A stretch of 64,000 bases of DNA from Thermoguttaceae bacterium (GTDB taxonomy: Bacteria > Planctomycetota > Planctomycetia > Pirellulales > Thermoguttaceae): contig JAFSMO010000016.1 of the NCBI GenBank assembly GCA_017447865.1, positions 62,001-126,000 on the forward strand, given 5' to 3'. Made by a program: the position numbers and the translations under genes. Position 1 is the first letter of the stretch. Every line of letters begins with the position of its first letter. Under the pieces are notes generated by a model. That model saw only the letters and a list, made by a program, of their open reading frames with translations. It searched no databases and was not told the DNA's origin. This document shows positions 1-8,753 of the stretch, in pieces.

Positions 1-1393
1 CAACGGCACGCCCGCAGTGTTGACCGTCAACGGCGGAACGTTCACCGCCAACAGCTCGACGGAGGTTTCCGGAAAACTGACCGTTGATGATGGAAACTAC
101 AACGCCAACGGAGCGGTAACCGTCAATAACGGCGGATCGCTCACCGTCAACGGTGGAACGTTCACCTATGCCTCTACCTCCAATTTTGTGGACAACGGAA
201 CGATCACGATCAACGGCGGTGAGTTCGTCGTCAACGAGGGAAGCGGAACGTTCCGCGTCGGCGGAGCGGTCAATACGGCCTCATTCAACGTGGATGGCGG
301 AAAAGCGACCTTCAACACGACCACTTACATTGCCACGTCCTCCAATGGAACGTTTAACCAGTCCAACGGGGAAACCGAGTTCAACGGCGATCTCATCCTT
401 GGCTGGGGCAATTTTGCGGGAACTTACAACCTTACCGGCGGGACCCTCACGACGAACGGTACCGCGGGCCTGTGGAACGCCAACGGCTCCGGTATCAGCG
501 TGTTTAACGTCGATGGCGGCGTCGCCAATTTCAATCGGGCGGTCGAATCCTTCACGATCGGCACCGGCGGATCCTCCGAGCTGGCGAACGAATTTAACCT
601 GAGTTCCGGAGAAGTCAACGCGGCGGATACGTTCGCGGTAAAATACGGCGGAAAACTCAACGTTGACGGGGACGGCGTCCTCAACGCCAAGACGCTCGAG
701 ATCAACTCCAACGGCACGCTCAACCTGACCGCCGGCACGATCAACCCCGGTGAAGGCGGGATCACGTCCTCCGACGAGTCTTACACCATCAACCTTTCCG
801 GCGGAACGTTCGGCACGAACGGCGCGAGCTGGTCCTCCGATCTGGACGCTGATGTCGCAGAGGGCAAGACGGTCACCTTCGCACCGGAAGCAGACCAGAC
901 GATTACTTGGGGCGGAAACCTGGGCGGAGAAGGCGACGTTAAAGTGGCCGGTGAAGGAACGTTCAACCTGACCGGAACGGCCAACAACGTCGTCGTTGAA
1001 GACGGCGCCAGACTCCTCCTAGATGGCGAAATCCTTGGCGACCTGGTCATGAACAGTAACCTGGAGGTTTATCTGGACGAGCTGACGGATCCGTTTATCA
1101 TCGATGGCAATATCGCCGGCGACGGCGCCATTCAGTTCTTCACGGATAATCCACTGGAATATCTCGACCAGCAGGTGATTTTCCTCCAAAGCGACGACAC
1201 GGTCCTTGACGTCATCGCGGCGATGTTCGAATTCCCCGAAGCGGGAGAAGGATTCAGCTGGGACTACGGCCAGAACGGCAATCTGTTCTGGGTGGGCCTG
1301 GTTGACTCCTCTGCCGGAAACGTTCCGGAACCGGCAACCTGGACCCTGCTCCTCCTCGGCGCGTTCGGTCTGCTTTACTGGCGGAAGAAATAA
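1..1393 (+). CDS. PEP-CTERM surface protein with beta-strand repeats (5' end missing)
   Basis: The frame is open from the left edge, so the true start lies outside the window; about 463 residues are visible. The visible part is made of short Gly/Asn/Thr-rich repeats of the LTVNGGTF type, typical of autotransporter-associated beta-strand or pectin-lyase-like beta-helix surface proteins. The last 24 residues form a PEP-CTERM sorting tail: a PEPATW motif, a hydrophobic segment (about TLLLLGAFGLLYW) and a basic end (RKK). In known PEP-CTERM systems an exosortase cuts this tail and the protein goes to the cell surface or matrix; no exosortase gene is visible in this window. A structural or adhesive surface role is inferred. 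The gene is followed by a 190-bp hairpin-rich repeat and a strong terminator. Confidence 0.85.
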   Translation, partial: NGTPAVLTVNGGTFTANSSTEVSGKLTVDDGNYNANGAVTVNNGGSLTVNGGTFTYASTSNFVDNGTITINGGEFVVNEGSGTFRVGGAVNTASFNVDGGKATFNTTTYIATSSNGTFNQSNGETEFNGDLILGWGNFAGTYNLTGGTLTTNGTAGLWNANGSGISVFNVDGGVANFNRAVESFTIGTGGSSELANEFNLSSGEVNAADTFAVKYGGKLNVDGDGVLNAKTLEINSNGTLNLTAGTINPGEGGITSSDESYTINLSGGTFGTNGASWSSDLDADVAEGKTVTFAPEADQTITWGGNLGGEGDVKVAGEGTFNLTGTANNVVVEDGARLLLDGEILGDLVMNSNLEVYLDELTDPFIIDGNIAGDGAIQFFTDNPLEYLDQQVIFLQSDDTVLDVIAAMFEFPEAGEGFSWDYGQNGNLFWVGLVDSSAGNVPEPATWTLLLLGAFGLLYWRKK

Positions 1394-1396
1394 TAT

Positions 1397-1586
1397 GGAG
1401 TGCGGTGATACAGTCGCGCAGCGACATTCACCGCTTTCCCTTGCGGCAATACGGCCTCGAAGAGGCATTTGCCGCTGAAGTACGCTGGGCTTTCCCCACG
1501 CGAAAAACATTTTTTCACCGCCACCTTTTTCGGCCGCTAAGTGAAAGCGGCAAAGGAAGCCTTCGGCTTCTGTATTGCCGCACTCC
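1397..1586. repeat. 190-bp hairpin-rich element with imperfect terminal inverted repeats
   Basis: The two ends are inverted copies matching at 13 of 15 positions (ggagtgcggtgatac at 1397-1411, gtattgccgcactcc at 1572-1586). The interior holds several small hairpins, including gtcgc-gca-gcgac, gcctc-gaa-gaggc and gaagcc-ttc-ggcttc. No credible gene lies inside. It may be a MITE-like or REP-like nonautonomous repeat; copy number cannot be judged from one window. Confidence 0.5.
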
Positions 1587-1626
1587 AAAAAAAGAGACGA
1601 CGCTGAAAACGTCGTCTCTTTTTTTT
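1587..1626. terminator. Bidirectional rho-independent terminator
   Basis: A perfect 12-bp stem (1591-1602 with 1610-1621) closes a 7-nt loop. A tract precedes it and T tract follows it, so it can stop transcription from both directions. It separates the PEP-CTERM gene (plus) from the convergent femAB-like gene (minus). Confidence 0.9.
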
Positions 1627-1642
1627 AATTCATAATTGAATC

Positions 1643-2743
1643 TCACGGGATCCCCCTCACGATCCACGGCCCAATGATCCGCGTGACCCAGACGGGCAGA
1701 CGCTTCCAGACCCGGATCGCCAGGCCATACGTCGAATTGTCCGGGCGCACGTCGTCCATGGTCCCTTCGCGGACATAATATTTCCAGACGACCGGCACCT
1801 CTTCCGCGCCCCACTGCTTCTTGAAATGCCACGTTCCTCCGCCGACCGAGCTGCGGCCAAAGTCGAAAATCTTCGCGCCGCGGTCCTCCAGACTGTGCTT
1901 GAGAAGATTCCAGTACAAAAACATGTTGGCGCACTGGGCGTTTGCCCACCGGAGCGTCCCGGCGCTCGGAACCTCCGTGATCTCGCGGCCGTGCACGAGG
2001 ATCGCGGCCGACGCCAGGCGGTTTTCCGGCGTTTTCACCAGACAGATCTCGATTTTCTCCCCCAGCTCGTCGAACATCACGTCGAACAGGCGGCGCGAGT
2101 AAACCGGCGTCCCGACGTTCCGCATCGTCTCGGCAAAAACGGCATAAAACTCCTTCAAAAGCTCTTTTCCGCCCCACTCCGCGCGCAGGCCAGCCTTCTC
2201 GCCTTTGCGGATCTGGTTCCGAACTTTCGGCCCGATGGCCTTCCAAAGTTCCTCGGACGTTTCGGGAAATTTCAGCTCCATCAGGACCTTCCCCCGCCGC
2301 TCGAACGTGAGGCTGGGATGCGTCATTTCGTGCGTGTTACGCAGCTCCAGGTACTTCACGCCGAGCGAGTCCGCGAGTTTCACCGCCTCATCGACCAGAG
2401 CACGCTCGACGTCTTCCCGCGCCGCTTCATCCAGATCGGCCGAAACGACGCACCCGCCGACGTTCACGTACGGGACGCTGATCAAGTGCCGCCCAAAGAG
2501 CGGGCTGCGCATGAAAACGAGCGGAAGTGCGCCAAGCAGAACGCCCCCGTCGTCAGACCGGGCCGTGATCGTGTAGAGTTTCTGCCGAAGCCCCGCCTCC
2601 ACGATGCGGCCCCACTGGGGGTAAAAGCCCGGGTGAAGCTGGGGGCGGCCGGCCGTCAGAGCGTCAAAATCCGCGGCAGAAAGCGGCGTTTGAGTGAGTT
2701 TCAGGTTCATCTTGGGAATCAGCGCCTCCGTCACGGGTTCCAT
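1643..2743 (-). CDS. FemAB/GNAT-like protein, resembling the PEP-CTERM-associated FemAB family
   Basis: This 366-residue protein resembles the FemAB-related family found beside PEP-CTERM/XrtA exopolysaccharide systems. Those proteins have a GNAT-type fold and are thought to transfer an aminoacyl or acyl group in the cytoplasm; the exact substrate is unknown. The segment KVRNQIRKGEKAGL (about residues 168-185) is characteristic, and a C-terminal FDFGRSS segment also fits. It is the last gene of an operon and its start overlaps the end of coaX by 13 bp. An alternative ATG at 2710 would remove the overlap; neither start has a clear ribosome-binding site. The presence of PEP-CTERM proteins in the same window supports the family call. 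Confidence 0.72.
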   Translation of the reverse strand: MEPVTEALIPKMNLKLTQTPLSAADFDALTAGRPQLHPGFYPQWGRIVEAGLRQKLYTITARSDDGGVLLGALPLVFMRSPLFGRHLISVPYVNVGGCVVSADLDEAAREDVERALVDEAVKLADSLGVKYLELRNTHEMTHPSLTFERRGKVLMELKFPETSEELWKAIGPKVRNQIRKGEKAGLRAEWGGKELLKEFYAVFAETMRNVGTPVYSRRLFDVMFDELGEKIEICLVKTPENRLASAAILVHGREITEVPSAGTLRWANAQCANMFLYWNLLKHSLEDRGAKIFDFGRSSVGGGTWHFKKQWGAEEVPVVWKYYVREGTMDDVRPDNSTYGLAIRVWKRLPVWVTRIIGPWIVRGIP

Positions 2744-3501
2744 TTCCGGATCGTCGTCCAGATCCCCTTCATGACCATTTCGTCCACATACGTGAACCCG
2801 TCCCCGAGCGCGTCGCGGACGGTTTTCGCTCCGCCGCCGGTGAGGAAAATCTGCGGGGGGATCGCAAGCGTCGAAGCCGTGCGAGTCGTCAGTTCCCGAA
2901 TCGTCCCGACCATTCCCCAGAACAGACCGGCCTGCATCGCCGCAATCGTGCTCTGCGCGACGGACGGGATCCCGTGGGTTTCCATCCGGTGAAGCATTTC
3001 CATCACGTCCAGCTCCGGCAGAGCGTCGGTCTGCTGCTCCATCGCCAGCGCGCCCATCCGCAGGCCCGGAGCAAAAGCGCCGCCGCGGAAGACGCCGTTT
3101 TCGTCCACCAGATCCACCTTGGCGACGGTTCCGAGGTCCACGATGATGGCCGGCCGGCCCGGGTCCCGGATCTCGTTCGCGGTGATGGCCGAAAGGAGCA
3201 GATCGACGCCGACCTTTTCGGGGAACTCAACGTCCACCTGGATCGGAACGTTCAGCGCGTTCAGGACGTTCACCCGGTCGGCGGGCCGGTTCAGGGCGAT
3301 CCAGTCCGTGACGTTCCGGAAAATCGTCCGGTTCACGCTGGCGATCCACCACGTGCACGGCTCCCCCTCCGCCTGAAAATCCCGAAGGATCTCCGGAAAA
3401 AGGGATGTGAAATCCGACTTCTGATGAGGAACGCGAAAGACCGATTTTTCGTTGCTGATTTTGTAGCGCGTGTTGCCAATATCGAGAGCGAGATCAATCA
3501 T
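2731..3501 (-). CDS. coaX: Type III pantothenate kinase
   Basis: CoaX phosphorylates pantothenate with ATP, the first step of coenzyme A synthesis, in the cytoplasm. The 256 residues match the usual family length. Visible motifs are DIGNT near the N-terminus (phosphate binding), DLGT near residue 122 with a following acidic residue, and [11 protein letters not shown]. The family motif GxDR appears here as GVDL: the Asp is kept but the Arg, which contacts pantothenate in characterised enzymes, is replaced. The start overlaps the 3' end of the uracil-DNA glycosylase gene by 8 bp, so translation is probably coupled. A CoaE domain for the last step of the same pathway is at 48477-50168. Confidence 0.88.
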   Translation of the reverse strand: MIDLALDIGNTRYKISNEKSVFRVPHQKSDFTSLFPEILRDFQAEGEPCTWWIASVNRTIFRNVTDWIALNRPADRVNVLNALNVPIQVDVEFPEKVGVDLLLSAITANEIRDPGRPAIIVDLGTVAKVDLVDENGVFRGGAFAPGLRMGALAMEQQTDALPELDVMEMLHRMETHGIPSVAQSTIAAMQAGLFWGMVGTIRELTTRTASTLAIPPQIFLTGGGAKTVRDALGDGFTYVDEMVMKGIWTTIRKWNP

Positions 3502-4483
3502 TTTCGACTTTCAAACCCATTAATTTCATCAAAAACTGCAGGTCCTGCCAGGTCGCGGCCTTCTGCGACGGGTTGCGCAGCAGGTAGGCCGGGTGGTACG
3601 TGCAAACGACCGTCGCGTTTCTGTAGCGGTACTCGCGCTGACGCATCCGACTGATGGTCGTCGTCGTGTCGAGCAGGTACTGCGCCGCCGACGCACCGAG
3701 GCAGCAAATGAATTTCGGCTTCACGATGTCGATCTGCGTATCGAGAAACTGCCGGCACTTGAACGCCTCCTCGGGCATTGGCGCACGGTTTCCCGGCGGA
3801 CGGCACCGCAAAATGTTGCAGATGTACGTGTTCTCCTCGCGGCTGATCTTCATGCCGTTTTCGATCATTTTCGTCAGGAGCTGACCCGCCCGCCCGACGA
3901 ACGGGATCCCCTGGCGGTCTTCATCCGCGCCGGGGGCCTCGCCGAGGAACATCAGCTCCGCGTACGGATTTCCCACGCCCAGAACCGTCTGGGTCCGGTT
4001 CGAGACCAGCTCGATGCAGCGCACGCACTGGCGGACTTTCTCACCCAGGAGGCGCAGCGCCTCGTGACGGTCTTCCATCAAAGGAAGCGCGGAGTAGTCT
4101 TCGTGCGGCGGAACGATGATTTCCAACGAAAGTGCGGTTCTTTTCGGGGCCATATACGATGAGGAAGCGGAACCAGAGGAAGAGTAGGAGGAGGAAGACG
4201 CCGTAGTCTTGGGCCGCGGCGTGAAGGATTTAGAGGGCTGAGCCGGTGAGGCTTGGGCCGTTTGCGGTCCCGGCGTGCGTTTCTCCCACGGACGAAAATC
4301 CGCGGTGGAAACGGTCTGAACCGTCTGGCCCGCCTGGTCCGAAACCGGCTTTGGAGCGTTTTTCGCCTCGCTCTCCTTCAGCGCGATCGCGAGTTTCCGC
4401 GCCTGCGGGCGTGAAATCTCCTCGATCCCCGCGCATTGCAGGGACTGAAGACGCTGAAGGATGGCGTGACGTAAATTCATCAT
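3494..4483 (-). CDS. Uracil-DNA glycosylase, family 4 type, with long N-terminal linker
   Basis: Removes uracil from DNA as the first step of base-excision repair. The catalytic core occupies about residues 145-329. It shows the family 4 motif GEAPGADED and a C-terminal YHPAYLLR motif. All four cysteines expected to hold a 4Fe-4S cluster are present: CVRC (Cys153 and Cys156), RCRPPGNR and KCRQFL. The first about 135 residues are a Gln/Pro/Ser-rich low-complexity region not found in short family 4 enzymes, with a run of serines near residues 100-110. It lies 33 bp downstream of the paaK-like gene and overlaps coaX. Confidence 0.9.
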   Translation of the reverse strand: MMNLRHAILQRLQSLQCAGIEEISRPQARKLAIALKESEAKNAPKPVSDQAGQTVQTVSTADFRPWEKRTPGPQTAQASPAQPSKSFTPRPKTTASSSSYSSSGSASSSYMAPKRTALSLEIIVPPHEDYSALPLMEDRHEALRLLGEKVRQCVRCIELVSNRTQTVLGVGNPYAELMFLGEAPGADEDRQGIPFVGRAGQLLTKMIENGMKISREENTYICNILRCRPPGNRAPMPEEAFKCRQFLDTQIDIVKPKFICCLGASAAQYLLDTTTTISRMRQREYRYRNATVVCTYHPAYLLRNPSQKAATWQDLQFLMKLMGLKVEND

Positions 4484-4516
4484 CGATTCCGAAGGAAAAA
4501 GGTCAAAATTTGCGGG

Positions 4517-5845
4517 TCATTTGTTCCGATTATCGACCACGCGATTCACTTTCCCTTCGCTGCGGATCAGCGTGTACGGCTGGACGAGCGTCACGCGCAC
4601 CGAAAGGCCGATGATCTGCGAGATGGACTGCTGGATCTTCTGCTGGAACTGCTCGACCGAGCGGACCGTATCGTCCACGGCGGCGTCGGTCGCTTCCACT
4701 TTCACCTCAATGCGGTCCAAACCGTCCGCGCCCTTTTCGAGCACGATCTGGAAGTGCGGCGAAGCGCCCTCGACGCGCAGAATACCGGTTTCGATCTGGG
4801 ACGGGAAAACGTTCACGCCGCGAACGATCAGCATGTCGTCGCTGCGGCGGCGGATCGGACGAATGCGGCGGATGGTGCGTCCGCAGGGGCACTGCTCCAC
4901 GTCGATCGTCGTAATGTCGCGCGTTCTGTAACGCAGCATCGGCATGGCTTCCTTGCTCAGCGTCGAAAGGACCAGCTCGCCTTCCGTCCCGTCCGGAAGC
5001 GGTTCGCCGGTCGCCGGGTCGATGATTTCCGGGAAGAAATGGTCCTCGAAAATGTGCATGCCGTCCTGGAAGCAACATTCCGCGCCGACGCCCGGGCCGA
5101 GAATTTCCGAAAGGCCGTAAATGTTGAACGCACGAATGCCGGCTTCTTCCTCGATGTAGTGGCGGACTTCTTCAGACCACGGTTCCGCGCCGAAAACGCC
5201 GAATTTGATCGGCAGGTCGCGCATATTAATGCCCATCCGGTGCGCTTTGTCGATGATGTGGACGAAGTAGCTCGGCGTGGCGGAGCAGCACGTGACGTTG
5301 AAGTCGCGCATGATCATGATTTGCCGCTCGGTATTTCCGCCGGAGATCGGAACGACGGTGCAGCCGAGAGCCGACGCGCCGCCGTGAAGTCCCAGACCGC
5401 CCGTAAACAGGCCGTAGCCGTAGGCGTTCTGCACGATGTCCTGCGAGGTCACGCCGTAGCCGACCAGGGAGCGGGCGACCACTTCATCCCAAACCTCGAG
5501 GTCCTCTTTCGTGTACGCGACCACGATCGGCTTGCCCGTCGTGCCGCTTGAAGCGTGCAGACGCACGATGTCCTTCAGCGGAGAGGCGAACATTCCGTAC
5601 GGGTACGTGTCGCGCAAATCGACCTTCATCGTAAACGGGAGCTTCACGATGTCGTCGATGCTCTGAATGTCGTCGGGGGTCACGCCCATTTTATTCATGC
5701 GGTTCCGGTAAAGCTCGACTTTCTCGTACGCACGCTTCACCATGTGGATGAGGCGCCGCGACTGCAGCTCGCGCAGCTGGTCGTGGGGCAGATAGTCCGG
5801 GGCGCTAATGGGATGAAAAGGAGGAATCGTTTTGGGAGCAGCCAT
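4517..5845 (-). CDS. paaK: Phenylacetate--CoA ligase
   Basis: An adenylate-forming enzyme (442 residues) that activates phenylacetate or a related aryl acid to its CoA thioester. The AMP-binding motif SSGTTGKP lies near residue 97 and the C-terminal AMP-binding subdomain is complete. No aerobic phenylacetate degradation genes (paaA-E) are nearby. In anaerobes such ligases often act on aryl acetates from amino acid fermentation, which is inferred here rather than shown. It is the first gene of a minus-strand operon with the uracil-DNA glycosylase, coaX and the FemAB-like gene. A purine-rich GAAAGAGAG lies upstream of the ATG. Confidence 0.88.
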   Translation of the reverse strand: MAAPKTIPPFHPISAPDYLPHDQLRELQSRRLIHMVKRAYEKVELYRNRMNKMGVTPDDIQSIDDIVKLPFTMKVDLRDTYPYGMFASPLKDIVRLHASSGTTGKPIVVAYTKEDLEVWDEVVARSLVGYGVTSQDIVQNAYGYGLFTGGLGLHGGASALGCTVVPISGGNTERQIMIMRDFNVTCCSATPSYFVHIIDKAHRMGINMRDLPIKFGVFGAEPWSEEVRHYIEEEAGIRAFNIYGLSEILGPGVGAECCFQDGMHIFEDHFFPEIIDPATGEPLPDGTEGELVLSTLSKEAMPMLRYRTRDITTIDVEQCPCGRTIRRIRPIRRRSDDMLIVRGVNVFPSQIETGILRVEGASPHFQIVLEKGADGLDRIEVKVEATDAAVDDTVRSVEQFQQKIQQSISQIIGLSVRVTLVQPYTLIRSEGKVNRVVDNRNK

Positions 5846-5982
5846 TTTTTACTCTCTTTCAGGAATCAGGAAAAGGTGGAAAAATTACATTTTCCTAAGT
5901 ATAACCGGTTCCAGAATTTAGTCCACTCCCTCGGTGGGAATTTCGGCGGGGAAAGAAAGGCAAAAAAGGAAAAATTTAGCCG

Positions 5983-6047
5983 ATCCACCCCCAAATGGGG
6001 GGATTGCTTTTTTCACTAGAATTTCATGGTTCACCCCTTTGGGTGAA
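5983..6047 (+). promoter_or_regulatory. Two hairpins in the leader of the 6062 gene
   Basis: A C-rich/G-rich hairpin at about 5983-6004 is followed by TGCTTTTTT and looks like a terminator. A second perfect 7-bp hairpin (6030-6036 with 6041-6047, loop cttt) ends just before the ribosome-binding site GGAGG at 6051-6055. Together they could form an attenuator or a translational control element. This is inference from base pairing only. Confidence 0.35.
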
Positions 6048-6061
6048 GAAGGAGGTTGATC

Positions 6062-6823
6062 ATGAAGAAGCACACTCAATTCCGACCGCTAAATTTCGAA
6101 TCGCTCGAAAGCCGCGAACTGCCCAGCGTCAACCCGCTGGCCGGGGCCTTTGCCGACCAGCTCGGGCCGACGGAAATGGTCGCGCAGAACATTCCTTACG
6201 GGACCGGCCTGCCCGGAAGTGACCTGAACTCGTGGGGGACCGGGAATCTGCCCTGGTGGACGTCCGATTTTCTGGTCAATGGCGACGGGAATACGTACGT
6301 CCTGACCGAAACCGGCGACTCCATCGGCCGCGTCGTGTGGCTTTTTGCCATGTACTACGGGAATCAGGAGCGGACCGTTCCCGGACAAACGGCCCCGGCC
6401 GTTGCGCGAACCGAAGAAAAATGGGACGCCAATTACGGCCTTTTCGGGACGAAACTCTCGTCGGCCGTTTATTACGACGAGTACCCGGACGCAGCGCGCC
6501 CCAAAACTCCAAAAGACCTGCTTAACGAGGAGGCGCCTCAGCCCGAGAAAACGCCAGCGGAACAGAAGAACCAGGAAAACCGTCTGGAACGGAAGCTGGA
6601 ACCGGAACTGGAGCGTCGGTTAAATGAAATGCTGAAGCCCGAAGAAAACCCGAAGAAAGACCAGAATCAGGAAGAAGAAAATGACGGAGACGAAAAAAGG
6701 TTGGCCCCGGATCAGATCCCCGAAACGCCCTTCCTGAAAGAACGGGCCAGAGATTCCCTTTTCGAGGAGGCTCCCGGCGAAAAAACGACCGGTTTTCGTT
6801 TCTTCAGCAGAAGCCTCACTTGA
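6062..6823 (+). CDS. Planctomycete surface protein with SLESRELPS N-terminal motif
   Basis: A 253-residue protein of unknown function. The N-terminus (MKKHTQFRPLNFESLESREL) carries the LExRxLxS signature seen at the start of many secreted planctomycete proteins and thought to act in export or surface anchoring. Residues about 30-140 are Gly/Asn/Trp-rich and probably globular. The C-terminal third is highly charged (Glu, Lys, Pro, Gln) and likely forms an extended or coiled-coil region. The ATG at 6062 is chosen because GGAGG lies 6 nt upstream; a TTG two codons earlier is less likely. It sits alone between divergent paaK and convergent ftsY, with two hairpins in its leader. Confidence 0.72.
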   Translation: MKKHTQFRPLNFESLESRELPSVNPLAGAFADQLGPTEMVAQNIPYGTGLPGSDLNSWGTGNLPWWTSDFLVNGDGNTYVLTETGDSIGRVVWLFAMYYGNQERTVPGQTAPAVARTEEKWDANYGLFGTKLSSAVYYDEYPDAARPKTPKDLLNEEAPQPEKTPAEQKNQENRLERKLEPELERRLNEMLKPEENPKKDQNQEEENDGDEKRLAPDQIPETPFLKERARDSLFEEAPGEKTTGFRFFSRSLT

Positions 6824-6839
6824 GACGGCTGACGCCCGA

Positions 6840-7757
6840 TCATTCCTCCGCGAACATCGCGTCCACGTAGGCGTCGGGGTCGAAAAGGGCAAAGTCCGAC
6901 GCCTGCTCGCCCACGCCGATGTACTTCACGGGGAGGTTGACCTGCTTACGGATCGCCACGGCGCAACCACCCTTGGCCGTCCCGTCGAGTTTCGCGAGGA
7001 TCAGGCCGTTGCAGTGCACGCTTTCGGTGAAATGCTTCGCCTGGCTAATCCCGTTCTGGCCGGTCGTCGCGTCGAGAACGAGCAGGATCTCGTGCGGCGC
7101 ATCGGGCAAAACCTTTCCAATGACGCGGTGGATCTTTTCCAGCTCGCGCATCAGGTTGATCTGGGTCTGGAGGCGCCCTGCCGTATCGACGATGCAAACG
7201 TCCGCCTTCGATTTGACCGCCGTATCGACCGCATTGTACGCTACGCTTGCGGGGTCGCATCCCGATTTTCCCGTCACGATCTCAGCGCCGAGCCGCCCGG
7301 CCCAGACGGTAAGCTGCTCGACGGCCGCGGCGCGGAAAGTGTCGGCGGCGCCCAAAACGACCGTTTTGCCCTGGTCGCGGAAGAGTTTGCAGAGCTTCGC
7401 GATGGAAGTGGTTTTTCCGCTTCCATTGACGCCGCAGACCATGATGACCGTCGGGCCTTCAGGACGCAATTCGATCGGCGAGGCGTCCTGGCGCATGATC
7501 GCCTTGAGCTTTTCCTTCACGAAATCGGTCAGATCCTTCATGAAAACCACGCGGCCGCGGAAGGCCTTGGCGGTTTCGTCGCGAATTTCTTTGGCGGCTT
7601 CCACCCCCATGTCGGTCTTGATGAGCGAAGCGAAGAGTTCCTCCAGAAACGCTTCGTCCACCAGCCGGCCTTCCGTCTTGAAAAGGTCCCGAATGTCCGT
7701 GTTTAAAATGCGCTTGGTCTTTTCCAGACCACGCTTGAGCATGCCGAACAGTCCCAT
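6840..7757 (-). CDS. ftsY: Signal recognition particle receptor FtsY
   Basis: FtsY is the membrane-associated GTPase that docks the SRP-ribosome complex at the Sec translocon. The 305 residues contain an N domain followed by the G domain. GTP-binding motifs are clear: GVNGSGKTT near residue 105, DTAGRLQTQ, and AKLDGTAKGG (the usual TKxD with Ala in place of Thr). The long acidic N-terminal A domain of E. coli FtsY is absent, as in many bacteria. Its ATG overlaps the nusB stop by 1 bp, so it is the last gene of the rho-ribH-nusB-ftsY operon. Confidence 0.95.
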   Translation of the reverse strand: MGLFGMLKRGLEKTKRILNTDIRDLFKTEGRLVDEAFLEELFASLIKTDMGVEAAKEIRDETAKAFRGRVVFMKDLTDFVKEKLKAIMRQDASPIELRPEGPTVIMVCGVNGSGKTTSIAKLCKLFRDQGKTVVLGAADTFRAAAVEQLTVWAGRLGAEIVTGKSGCDPASVAYNAVDTAVKSKADVCIVDTAGRLQTQINLMRELEKIHRVIGKVLPDAPHEILLVLDATTGQNGISQAKHFTESVHCNGLILAKLDGTAKGGCAVAIRKQVNLPVKYIGVGEQASDFALFDPDAYVDAMFAEE

Positions 7758-8206
7758 CAGTTCTCCTCTTTCCCGACCAGCGTCGCCGACAGTTTATTCT
7801 CCGCTTCCAGATTTTTGCGAATTTTATCGAGGACTCCGTTCACAAAACCGCCCGATTTTTTATCGCCGTACTCTTTTGCGATTTCGATCGCTTCGTTGAT
7901 GAGGATCGCGACCGGGTCCTTTGAATTCATCAGCTCAAACACGCCGATGCGCAGAACGTTTTTGTCCGTCTCGGCCAAACGCGAAAATTTCCAGTTTTCC
8001 AGAACCGCCTCGATTTGAGCGTCGATCTCCTTCTTCTGCAGCGTAACTCCGTCGATCAATTGATGCGCGTAACGGACCTGCTCCGGGTCTTTCTTGACCC
8101 GTTCCTGAATCATGTCATCCGGAACCCCAGCATCGGAATTCAAATCCTGGCTGAACAAAACCTGAAGGGCGACCGTACGCGCCCGGCGATTTTTATCGAT
8201 TAGCAT
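7757..8206 (-). CDS. nusB: Transcription antitermination factor NusB
   Basis: NusB pairs with NusE (ribosomal protein S10) on boxA RNA and supports antitermination of rRNA transcription. The 149 residues match the family length. The N-terminal segment RRARTVALQVLFSQD and the C-terminal EAIEIAKEYGDKKSGGFVNG segment, ending in VNGVLDK, are classic NusB signatures. An AGAGGA ribosome-binding site lies just upstream. It sits between ribH (30 bp upstream) and ftsY (1 bp overlap). The ribH-nusB order is widespread in bacteria. Confidence 0.95.
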   Translation of the reverse strand: MLIDKNRRARTVALQVLFSQDLNSDAGVPDDMIQERVKKDPEQVRYAHQLIDGVTLQKKEIDAQIEAVLENWKFSRLAETDKNVLRIGVFELMNSKDPVAILINEAIEIAKEYGDKKSGGFVNGVLDKIRKNLEAENKLSATLVGKEEN

Positions 8207-8236
8207 TTTTTCCTCTTTTTTTTAGCCTTTGACTGA

Positions 8237-8737
8237 CTACTTGATCTTCGCTTTCAAATCCAGCATTTCCATGAGCGCTTCGGCACAGTCCGCGCCTTTG
8301 TTTCCGAGGTGGGCTTTCTGCGTTTTGTCCCGCTGATCGTCGTCCTCCGCGCTGCGGGCCAGGGCCTGCTCGACCGAGTTGACCGTCAGGACGCCGAACA
8401 TGACGGGGACGCCGGACTCCGCGCCCTGCTTCGCGAACATGACGCTGATCGCGCGGTTGATGTGCTCGTCGTGGGACGTTTCCCCCTTGATCACGGCGCC
8501 AAGGGCCAAAATCCCCGCGTGCTTCCCCGCCTTGATCAAAAGGCCGGAAACGGTCGGGATCTCAAACGCGCCCGGGACGTAATAAACGTCTATCTGGTCC
8601 TCCGGGACGCCAAGCTCGGCGAATTTTTTCTGCGCCCCGCGAAGAAGACGCTCCGTAATGGTGCGGTTAAACTTGGCGACGATGACCGCGACGCGCCCGG
8701 TAAATCCGGCAGTTGGTTTTCCTTCGTAAATATTCAT
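8237..8737 (-). CDS. ribH: 6,7-dimethyl-8-ribityllumazine synthase
   Basis: RibH condenses the pyrimidine intermediate with 3,4-dihydroxy-2-butanone 4-phosphate in the penultimate step of riboflavin synthesis. The 166 residues include the substrate-binding KFN near residue 22, VPGAFEIP, and GAVIKGETSHDEHIN with the catalytic His. The C-terminal NKGADCAEALMEM helix is present. Compared with the standard sequence there is a short charged insert (EDDDQRDKTQKAH) before that helix. It lies 16 bp downstream of rho and 30 bp upstream of nusB. No other riboflavin gene is in the window. Confidence 0.95.
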   Translation of the reverse strand: MNIYEGKPTAGFTGRVAVIVAKFNRTITERLLRGAQKKFAELGVPEDQIDVYYVPGAFEIPTVSGLLIKAGKHAGILALGAVIKGETSHDEHINRAISVMFAKQGAESGVPVMFGVLTVNSVEQALARSAEDDDQRDKTQKAHLGNKGADCAEALMEMLDLKAKIK

Positions 8738-8753
8738 CTTTGCAAGCCGATCC

